This document shows, piece by piece, positions 1 to 8,530 of a stretch of 12,355 bases of DNA. A model generated the notes under the pieces. It searched no databases and was not told the origin of the DNA. It worked only from the letters and a program-made list of their open reading frames with translations. This stretch comes from Goniomonas avonlea (lineage: Eukaryota > Cryptophyceae > Goniomonadida > Goniomonadaceae). Within the stretch, counting starts at the first letter, position 1. Each line of letters starts with the position of its first letter. The stretch lies in contig QUTJ01031506.1 of NCBI GenBank assembly GCA_003573635.1, positions 1 to 12,355 on the forward strand. Direction: 5' to 3'. Position numbers and translations under genes: made by a program.

Positions 1-313
1 GTCGCGTCGTGGGTCCGGTTTCTTGGTCCGGTTTCTCTTGGCTCGAGGCAAGGGCCTATTTGAGGAGTCTTATCCAAATCTCGATTTGATTGATCCTTGT
101 CAACTTCTTTTGACTACAATTGTACCTGAAACTATCTATCAAAATTGATTTTGTAATTGGCATCTCGTGGAACTTTTTTGCAAAAAAACTCGCAACACAT
201 TTGGGGCTTACATATTGAAAACTTGGTCATATTCACATGACTTGTCATGTTATAATGATCGATCGCGTTTTGATACTGAAGATAGACTCAGCTCTTCGTC
301 TCGTCGCGCAGCG
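1..313 (+). promoter_or_regulatory. Upstream region of the FkbM-type methyltransferase gene
   Basis: This stretch has no supported gene and is more AT-rich than the coding DNA that follows. A TATAAT-like element at 251-256 lies 58 bases before the chosen ATG at 314. A 13-bp direct repeat (ggtccggtttctt) occupies 12-24 and, less its last base, 25-36. The reading frame of the gene stays open back to about 167 but has no ATG before 314, so this is most likely 5' untranslated and promoter sequence. The promoter call rests on position and one AT-rich motif only. Confidence 0.35.
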
Positions 314-1691
314 ATGAGAGCGGCGTTCACCCTCACGAGCTTGGCGCTGGCATTTCTTCGAATTGCCGAGGCTCGCAGCTGTCATTTGTGTTTTCTCCCA
401 TTACTTCCACCGACCCTTGATAGTTTGTGGCTGCTACAAGAGCCTGTTATGATCAACGACTTGGTTTTCCCCCGTCCCTACCAGTATTGGTCTCCTTGGA
501 AAGGAACGAAACCGGCAGGATACTGTGTCGACGCTCTGGGGACCCTTCTTCGAGATTACGTTGTAGATGGAAGTCGGGATGAGCTCCCGTACCACCACTG
601 GTACAATGTTCATGGCAAACAAGAGCTGCGCACCGAACATGAACTGCAGACACACTGGTCAGACATTTGGTACAGGTTCGTCAAGCCCTCCAACGACCCA
701 GAAAATATCTCACACACTGCAGCTACCGGTTTTACGCAAAAGAAGTTTTGGAGGTAGTGCCTTTCCTGTTCTCTCATATGATTCAATTTTCAGGAGGCAA
801 ATGTGCTCACCTCCATCCTCGTGTCGAATCGCGAGCGCTACACGTTGCTCGAGATCGGGGCAGGGCATGGTCGATTTCTGGCAAAGGCAAAGCGAGCTTT
901 ACAGGGCCGTAAACCAAGCCTCTTTGTTGCAGTTGAAGCTTGCAGAGTCAGGTATCCAGTGCGAGCGAGTAACAATCAGCTGACGTGTGCCAGGAGTGCT
1001 TGGCTCAAAGAACACGCGGAGGACAATGGCATTCCACCGTCGGACTACAAGCTCTTACAAACTGCCATTGTAACTGAAGAAGACCTAAACACTCCTCTTT
1101 ACTTTCCGGAGAGGTCCCACTACGGTTGGCCAAAAAACGCGCGGTTCTGGACTGACAGTCCTACAGGTGGTGCGATTATCTTTCCCGGTCACGAAAAGTA
1201 TGGTGGGGAAGGATTGTTCATGCCAAATCGTACAACGCTCACCGAGGTTCTCAAGACCGAACCGTTCTATGATTACGTGACCGTGGACATTCAGGTGAGC
1301 TTCGCGAGTTGCACAAGGGTGGGCATCAACGTGATTGCAGGGGCTGGAGGGCAAATTGCTTGCATCTGCCACAGATCTTCTTAATGAGCGCGTTGGAATT
1401 CTCGACATAAGCACACACAGGTGCCTCTGCAGATTGTCATTTCCACTCACCTCGTCATGTCCAGCGATAGATTTCTGTTCATTGTCATGATACGTGTGTG
1501 TGACTGAGACTCTCTTCCACAGCGCGGAAAATGACGAAGCCTGTCTCGCGTTGTTCACACAGTTGGGGTGGGTGGCTCTGGGTGTGTACCCATGGCAAGG
1601 CCGCGACGTCCCGACTCCGTATGTGGTTGCTAACTTCGATGATGGGTTGCAAACTTGGGCCAACCCGAGGTTTTTTACCGCCTCGTCCTAG
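314..1691 (+). CDS. FkbM-family SAM-dependent methyltransferase, secretory pathway (six exons)
   Basis: I read the exons as 314-675, 723-753, 794-951, 994-1294, 1341-1420 and 1523-1691, which join in frame to 366 residues plus TAG. All introns are GT-AG and are 47, 40, 42, 46 and 102 nt long. ATG 314 is the first in frame and opens a hydrophobic signal peptide (about residues 1-20, ending AEA). Residues 20-120 form an N-terminal region I do not recognise. The methyltransferase domain starts near 140: motif I EIGAGHG (151-157) binds the methyl donor, VAVEA (177-181) is the acidic strand that contacts it, and VTVDIQG (279-285), DISTHS (306-311) and a final DDGLQTWANPRF (350-361) follow the FkbM pattern. 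The family usually O-methylates sugars or related small molecules; the substrate here is unknown. The signal peptide suggests action in the secretory lumen. The exon joins were chosen by splice consensus, frame and fit to the family, without transcripts. Confidence 0.85.
723..753 (+). other. 31-nt microexon of the FkbM-type gene
   Basis: This exon lies between a 47-nt intron (676-722, gttcgt...ctgcag) and a 40-nt intron (754-793, gtagtg...tttcag). Reading straight through meets a TAG at 755-757, so at least one intron must be removed. The two introns together span 87 bases, which keeps frame, whereas removing either alone breaks it. The joined reading gives a stretch YRFYAKEVLEEANV just before the methyltransferase core, where the family normally has a similar acidic and aromatic helix. 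Confidence 0.7.
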
Positions 1692-1786
1692 CTGACGCCA
1701 GATTCCAATCAGCGGGTCACAACTCAAAGTGATAGGCAACAGACAGACACAAAGCCAGTGTGTGGGAGAGTGAGTGAGCGAGAGGA

Positions 1787-1878
1787 GAGAGGGAGGGGCA
1801 GACAGATGGCAGAGAGGGAGGGGCAGTGGCAGACAGACGAGGACTCCAGCTCTTTTGACTGACGAGGACTCCAGCTCT
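1787..1878. repeat. Two doublet repeats, both with period 25
   Basis: The 15-mer gagagggaggggcag occurs at 1787-1801 and 1812-1826, and the 18-mer gacgaggactccagctct occurs at 1836-1853 and 1861-1878. Both pairs are spaced by 25 bases. The surrounding DNA is a purine-rich tract starting near 1760. Confidence 0.8.
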
Positions 1879-2040
1879 CTGACTATGCCGTAGAACTTTG
1901 GGACAAGCTTGGGATAATCCCTGTTCACTCTACAATATTGACACTTTCTCTGGAGATATTTTCGGTATCAGAGAACACGAGGGACGGTGGCCTTTTGAGC
2001 ACAAGAGGGCAGTGTCTGAGGACATGAGGCCTTGAGACCG

Positions 2041-2132
2041 CTCAGCTCTCACACCTACTGGCCTCCGCTCTCACATATACTGGGGCCCTCAGCTCTCACC
2101 TCTACTGTGGCCCAGCTCTCACACACAGTGGC
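2041..2132. repeat. Four degenerate tandem repeats of about 21-25 bp
   Basis: Units begin near 2041, 2063, 2087 and 2112 and share the pattern (c)agctctcac...actggc. Length and sequence vary between units, so this is an old or imperfect minisatellite in the convergent intergenic region. Confidence 0.7.
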
Positions 2133-2539
2133 CCCTCAGGTTTAGATGCGTGGCAGGGCAGGTTCCCTTCGGACAACAAATCGTCCCCTTTGTTCGCAAA
2201 GAGGAGCGAATATCGGCTCGTACCGTGGATGGAGATCACTTCAGACGCAACTTGTTGTTTTCCAGTACACGCTTTATGAACGAGTTCCAAGTTTTTTGTT
2301 TTTTGCTTTTTTGTTCGCCTTGACAGCGTGTGCGTTGGCGGCTCGCAATCACCACAGTTGCCGGTTCACAGAATAACCTCATGGTCGGTGGTGTATTAAG
2401 TCCGTGTTGCTCCACAGCCTGTCAGGAGATCACTCAAGTGTCAACCTGTCTGTCCAGCGCTGGGCTAACCCGTGCTTCTTTGCTCCGCGTTCAATATGTC
2501 CATACCCTCCCCCGTGATCAAAAGAAAAAGTGCGCAGGC

Positions 2540-5500
2540 TTAATAGCCCATTCCGCCCATTCCGCCGCCCATACCCATTCCACCACCCATTCCACCGTAA
2601 GGATTGGCACCGTAGCCACCGCCCATGCCTCCATCCATACCGTAACCACCAGCGCCATAGCCTCCGCCCATTGCCATGCCACCGTCCATGCCGTAGCCCT
2701 GACGCGGACGGTGAGACAGTTGTTGAGAGAAAGATGTTTAACACAAGTTGCACAAGGGACACGCACTCCGCACACACACTCCCAAACAGTGACGGGACTG
2801 ACAAAGGAAAGGCCGAAATAAAAACAACACTCACGTAGCCCTGACCGCCGTAGGATTCCATCGGCCCAGCGGTGAGGTACAGCTGGCCGGTGCCCTCCAT
2901 CGTGCTCTCCACTGCCATCTGCTGCTGATCGTGCTGCATCTTTTCTGTGGTCTCCTTAACCTTCTCTGTGTCTTTTGACAAGGCGTCAACACGGCCAGTG
3001 TACTCGCGGACAAACTGGATCAAGTACGGCATTGCGTAGTCGATCATGCCGTTACGCCACGCCAGCTCGATAACAAGGTCAGGCTTGACGTGGTCGTAGC
3101 ACGTGTACAGTGCGGCGGCGAAGCACTCGGGGGACTCGATCTCGACAAAGAAGCGGAGCACGTTCTCAACGAGCTCACTGTCCTTGGAGGCGGCGGCGGT
3201 CTCCATGGCCTGGCGGTAGAGCTTGTCGCGCTTGCTGAGCTCAACGCTCTTCTCGTACTTCTCTGCCAGCTGGTACAAGTAAGCGGACACCTTGCGGAAC
3301 TCGAGGAGCTCGTGGTCCTCAATGCGGGCGGCAAGGGCGACCTTGTCGAAGTTGTCGTAGGTGTCAATGGAGGTGCGGAGTGCCTCGTACTCCTCCTCCT
3401 CGACGCAGAGGGTGTTGACGGCCTCGTTGACGGACTGGGTGTTGTTGGTCTGCACGTGCAAAAGGTACTTCTTCAACAGGGGGTGGTTCCTCTTGGTCAT
3501 CTGCACAACGCGGGTGTGGTCCACGCGAGACGCCAGCGAGATGAGAAGGTCGTTCACAAGCTGGGGGTGGTAGTCCAAGTAGAAGGTGACGGCGCGGTAG
3601 TAGTTCTCGGGGTTGGACACCTTGCTCATGATGTCCTTGAACTGGGTGTTCTCCCAGGCCTCAATCGAGTGCTGCATCATGACCGTGGCAGCGTTGTCGT
3701 ACTCGTCGTTATGCACACACAAGAACACGAGCTCGGCCCAGTCCTGGTTGCGCTCGCACACACGGATCACACGCGGGATGTTCATCCTCGAGAAGAACAG
3801 CTTGATGTGCTCCATAAGCTTGTCGGGCTTGTAGTTGGAATACAGAATGGCCAACTCGGTGAAGATGCCGGCGCTGGAGCCGCCCATCTCGACACCGAGG
3901 CCGGACTCCATGAGGTGGATAAGCTCCTCGAAGAAGCCGCGGCGCTCGTACACCTTGATCACCTCCTCGATCTCATCGGCGTGGTTGATAATGTTGAGAC
4001 CGCACATCTGCGCAAGACGGAACTCCTTGGCGTCGACGGTGGCCTCAAGCACCTCCTTCCAGGTGCGGGTGAAGTTGGCCTTGCGGGCCGCCTCCACTGC
4101 CTCCTGGAACCTCTTGAGGCGCACAAGCGCGGACGCAAGGCGACCAAAGTTGGAGATGTTAGAGAATAGCATGCGAGCGGCCTCATAGTAGCCATCGTCG
4201 AAGCAGCGGTCACCCACATGCTGGATCTGAGCAACGTTGGGCCCGTTGATGAACTCCTCGAGCTCGGAGGTGCGGCTGGTCTTGGCGTAGCACATGATGA
4301 GAGAGGTGTCGATGCGCTGCTCCTTCACCTTCTTGCGCGCCATCTGGAGATACTTGATCAGGGCATCGTAGCAGTCATGAGCCTCGGCCGAGGTGATGAC
4401 CTCAGCGAAGTTCGAGGGGTCGTTGGCCTTGACGTAGGCATCAATTGCCTCGGGGATCATGTTGGCGTTGAGCTCAGCGGTGGCGAGGGCAGTCCAGACA
4501 TCGGGGACGTCGACGGACTTCGCGTACTCCTGACCGCGGGGCACGTCGCACAGGTTCTCCAAGAGCACGGTGATGGCGTCCACCTTCTGGTCGGACTTCT
4601 TGTAGATCACGAAGGCCTCCTCGAACAGCTCGTTGGCGACGCAAATGCCGGCGATGTCAGGGCCGTCGAAGTTGTCCAGACGGTTGATGTACTCCATCAC
4701 GCGGGCCTTGTCGGCCTTGATGGCAGTCAGGATCAGCAAGTTCTGCAAGTTCTTGTTGTTGCTGAACTCGGTGCCCTGGAGCACAATCTTCTCCAGGAGC
4801 TCAATCAACTCGTTGGGCAAGTCGGCGTTCATGAACGCCTTGACAGTCACGGACACTTCCTCAGCATTCTTGCTCGCGGGCAAGGCAGTGGACACCACCT
4901 GGTCGACCAACTGGCGCTTGAACTCGTTGTCGTCAGTGAGCACGGTGGCCCACAAATCGAGGTCCTGACGCTCGACCAAATAGCGAGCCTGGGCCTTGAA
5001 GAGGCTGTTCTCGTTGGTGACAGCAATGAGCTCGGCGTCGCACTCGCCGCGCTTGTAGGCGATGACAGCGAGATGCGGGTCGCGCTTCTCGCAGTACTTA
5101 CCCACAACGCGGGAATCGTAGAAGCGGTTGCTCTGCAAGAACTCCTCGGGTTTGCGCGAGGTGTCGATGTAGATTTTGGCGAGGGCGTTGTGGAGCCCTG
5201 GCTCCTGGTTGTTCTCGTCGTAGCGAGCCTCCAGCCAGGGGAGGAGCATCTTGAGGCGGTTGCGGGACTCGCACACCTCGACGAGCTGGTCGATGGGGCA
5301 CAGGTTGCGGACCTGCATGATCATGGTCTTGACAGTGTCCTCGGCACAGCCAGCGTCCAACAGCGAGCCGACAACCTCGGGGGTGCGGGTGGGGTTGACC
5401 TTCTGCACGTACACCTCAATGTACCGCATCATGTTGTTACCGTACAGGTACATGGTCAGCTCTTCGACAAAATTGTAGCGATCGCACACGTTGATGAGCG

Positions 5501-8240
5501 GCCTCGGGTCGGTCAGCTTGAGCGTCTTCAGGAAGTCCTTGGTCTCCTCCGGAGGGTAGTACTCGGACTCGCGAGTGATGCGCTCGACCTCCTTGAAGTC
5601 GTTCTTCATCTGGCCGACCTTGCAGGCCGCCGTGATGTACTTGTAGTGCACGTCGGGGTCCTGGCTGAAGTTGACGATGGCACCAAGGAAGTAGTACAGA
5701 CCCTCCATGCTCTTGGCCTCCTCGAACAGCTCAATCAGAGCTGACGCGGAAAGCTGCTCGCTGTACTTGGTCGCGATCTGGACGCACAGCTGCAGATTGC
5801 CGCGAATGTTGTTGTTCAGGAGCTCCTTGAGGCAAAGGAGCGCCCACTCGCAGGAGAGGGTGCCGAAGTATCCGATGAGGAACTCCGCATTGATGGCGGC
5901 GGTGTTGACAATAACGCGCTTGATCTCGTCAATCTCAGTGTAGTGCTCAAGGGCACGCTGGAACAGGCCGGCGCGCTCACACAGGGAACCGATGCGAGTC
6001 TTGTCGTAGTGAGAGAACATGTCGTTCGCCATGATGGCGTCGGCGACCTGGGGAGCGGCCATCAGGTTGATCTCAAGCAGCTTGGTCTGAAGGTGGCCCT
6101 CCTCGGGCTTGTTCTTCTTGAGAACGTCCAACAGGAACGAGGTGGTCTCCTGCAACATGTTGCGTCCCATGAACAGGTCCACGACCTGGTTGTAGTCGAC
6201 CAGGCAGGGCTCGTTCTGAGCAAGGGTGAGGGAGAACTCCAGAGCGCCCTTGGGGTTGCGAGCAGCGATCTGGGTGAGGAGGGCACCGTAGTCGCACTGG
6301 TAGCCGACCTTGTTCGCGTACACCAGGATCTTGTCGTACGATCCGATCTCAACGAACGAAGCAACAACCTTGGCGGGAACGTTGGCACGGAGATAGATGG
6401 ACAGAGCCAACTGAGGGTTGATCTGCTTCACCATGTCACCGAGGTCCTCACTGCACTCCAACTTATCCTCCTTCAACCATTTCTCAAGGAGCTGGTGCTT
6501 GCCCTGCTGCAAGACGGGGCGGGCCAACTCGAGGGTCTCGTACTGGTTGAGCTTGCCCTGCTCGAGCAAGAGGCCAAAGTACTGCAGAAGCGGGTTGGCC
6601 TGGCCAGGCACGACGGGGATCTGCTGCAACTTCTGGATGGTGTTCTTGGTGCGGAGCACTCCCTGCAGGTGCGGATGAGACTCGGATCTGGAACTGTCAT
6701 CACAGAAACAGCGCAGTTGAAAATAAGACACGCACCCCAGCAGACTTGGCAGCCATCTCGACGGCCTCCTTGAACTTCATCGCCTTGAGGAGAGCATCGA
6801 ACTGCTGAGAGTACAGAGCCTCACCACCTGCGAGAGATGCGCCACCACGACCAGCGATCTTCATTGCCAGGTCCTGGTTGTTCTGCGCGATCAAGTAGGG
6901 GACCAGGTTCTGTTCGTCAATGCTGATGACCAAAACTTGACCACGGCGATTGATGCCCATGATGCCCGAGGAGGCAGCATGGGGGCACGTCGCAAAGATC
7001 ATGTCGGGCGAGATCCGGTTCATGTACATGAAAGCACCAGTCTCCAAGTCGTAAAGGTGGACATAGCCGAACTTCGAGACGAGGAAGATGATTCCGAACT
7101 TCTCACTGACTTGCATGGCAACCGGAAAGTCAGCGGCGGCCTCCGGAGGGAAGTAGATCTCCACCAAGCGCTTCTGGAAAGCGGGAGCGGCGTCGTCACC
7201 CTTGGCAACCTCAATCACATGCATCTGAAGGACCTGATCAGACCAAGAACACAGCAGGCGCAAATTTCCACACCTTAGCGCCGTTTGCGCCCTTGGCGGC
7301 AAACGCGAACAGAGTCGACTCCTTCGTTGCACCCTCAACCTTGAACTGGGCAAAAGCGGCGGCATGACCCTCAATGGGCTGGCTGACCTTCTTGTCCACA
7401 GAGTACAACTGCATTGCACCAACAATGCGAGGCGCAGCGCCGCCCTCGCCACCCTACCAGAGCTGTCACTGACCGATACCCAAGCAAGGATCCGAAAACT
7501 CACCGCCTGAGCAATGCCAACAAGGACAAGCCACTTCTCATTGTGGTCAGCGCGGTAGTTGATGATCTGTGCGTTGGCCAAGCTGGCGTGACGGTCGAAC
7601 ATCTTTTCAGGGGCAGCAGTGCCTGCACAAAACTCAACCCCAGTTGTTTGACCTTGGTTTCCACCCTACCTTCCATCGACCAATGGTACACAGCACCAGC
7701 AGTGACAAGGGCCAGAGTGTGGGCAGACACCCATTTCCAGAACACCACCGGCTCGCTCATCTCATGAGACTTGGTCTTGGTGCGCATTTCGATGTTGAAG
7801 ATCTGGAGATGGTTGCCGGCTGAATAGCAATCAAGATTAGCACTCGCGCCCATTGGAGCGCGCGCGCGCACACACACCTTTCAGGGCCAGGACCTTCGCC
7901 ACGGGGTTCATCAGCGAACTGTCCGCGGTGATGGGCCGCTTAGTCATTGCTTGCGGGTTGGCAGTTTCGATGATGCAGATGTTGATTGCCTCACCGACTT
8001 GCTCGCGGACGCAAATGTATTTGTCAGACTCCATCGTCGTATTTGCAAATGTGATGCTGGCTTGGTTAATGCCCAGCGTCGTGAGCTGCGATGCGCGCGC
8101 CTCAGTCACCAATCCCACGAGCGCGCCAACAGGAACAAAAAAAAACAAGCGCGCAGAAACAAAGAGCGGCGTATTGCCGTGGCACGTACGTTGAACACCT
8201 CCTGGAGGCGGATCGGAAGGTTCGCACCACCGGCAGCCAT
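2540..8240 (-). CDS. CLTC: Clathrin heavy chain (eight exons, complete)
   Basis: Exons in order of transcription are 8240-8190, 8085-7878, 7819-7670, 7622-7504, 7453-7274, 7224-6736, 6662-2835 and 2698-2540. They join in frame to 1727 residues plus TAA; animal forms have about 1675. Introns are GT-AG, 104, 58, 47, 50, 49, 73 and 136 nt. The protein is the triskelion leg that assembles into coats on endocytic and trans-Golgi vesicles. Residues 1 to about 340 form the N-terminal beta-propeller; LQIFNIEM (91-98) contains Gln and Phe of the clathrin-box groove. A helical linker and about seven clathrin heavy chain repeats fill residues about 550-1600, including CEKRDPHLA and [11 protein letters not shown]. 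The hub and trimerisation region is followed by QLYLT (1659-1663), matching QLMLT, the Hsc70 uncoating motif of animals. The last 52 residues are a Gly/Met/Tyr tail with GYGMDGGM twice. Start [16 protein letters not shown] aligns with the usual MAQ-LPIRFQEH start. Confidence 0.98.
2699..2834 (-). other. Last intron of clathrin heavy chain, bounded by 12-bp direct repeats
   Basis: The donor gtgagt follows GGCTAC at 2835 and the acceptor gtcag precedes GGCTAC at 2698. The 12-mer cgtagccctgac (plus strand) is present at both ends, at 2692-2703 and 2834-2845. Reading through the intron gives a divergent hydrophobic stretch, whereas splicing gives the Gly/Met/Tyr tail ending in TAA. Confidence 0.85.
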
Positions 8241-8530
8241 GGTGAGCAGTGAGCGCGACGCCGAGGTCGAGGTGGGTGAGTCGAGAGAGGTCTCCTTACT
8301 CCCGGAGGATAACTGTCAAGATATGACAGACCCAGGCTGACACAGCAGCCGCCTGAGTGTCAGAGAGTGGTTCATACGCTGCATACGACAGCCGACTGGA
8401 TCAGGATCACACTGGTGGATCGTTTCCGTTGTCGAGAGAGGCAGATAATATATGCGGTTAGCACTTTCGCTACCGGTACCGGTACCAGGACCAGAAAACG
8501 TCGAGTCGTCGGGCAACAAACACAGAGAGA
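8241..8530. promoter_or_regulatory. Head-to-head promoter region of clathrin heavy chain and the glycoside hydrolase
   Basis: Only 290 bases separate two start codons on opposite strands. Near the glycosidase side there is an AT-rich element taatatat at 8446-8453, 78 bases before ATG 8531, and a perfect 14-bp palindrome of overlapping ACCGGT/GGTACC units at 8471-8484. No TATA-like motif is seen on the clathrin side, which is common for housekeeping genes. The regulatory role is inferred from position. Confidence 0.5.

Larger units (their letters stand above)
1692..2539. other. Intergenic region between two convergent 3' ends
   Basis: Both flanking genes end into this 850-base region, so it should hold two 3' untranslated regions. 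No AATAAA signal is evident on either strand. It contains a purine-rich stretch with two doublet repeats (1787-1878) and a cluster of four degenerate repeats (2041-2132). Bases 2133-2539 show short open frames on both strands, but none has family resemblance or splice support, so I call no gene. Confidence 0.6.

Noticed and set aside
167-313. A longer N-terminus for the methyltransferase starting near 167
   Set aside because: The frame is open but has no ATG before 314, and the signal peptide begins exactly at 314.
1085-1928. Open frames on the - strand across and after the methyltransferase gene
   Set aside because: They overlap well-supported exons in antisense and run into low-complexity purine sequence; no domain is recognisable.
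2146-2376. A possible small + strand gene with a hydrophobic C-terminal segment
   Set aside because: It is 76 codons long, has no similarity I recognise, and lies where the clathrin 3' UTR is expected; the hydrophobic stretch comes from a T-rich run.
4218-5744. A 508-codon open frame on the + strand opposite the clathrin gene (also 3090-4169 and 5943-6773)
   Set aside because: These are the reverse complement of clathrin codons. The strong G/C preference at third positions removes stops from one antisense frame. The products are Val/Leu/His-rich and resemble no family.
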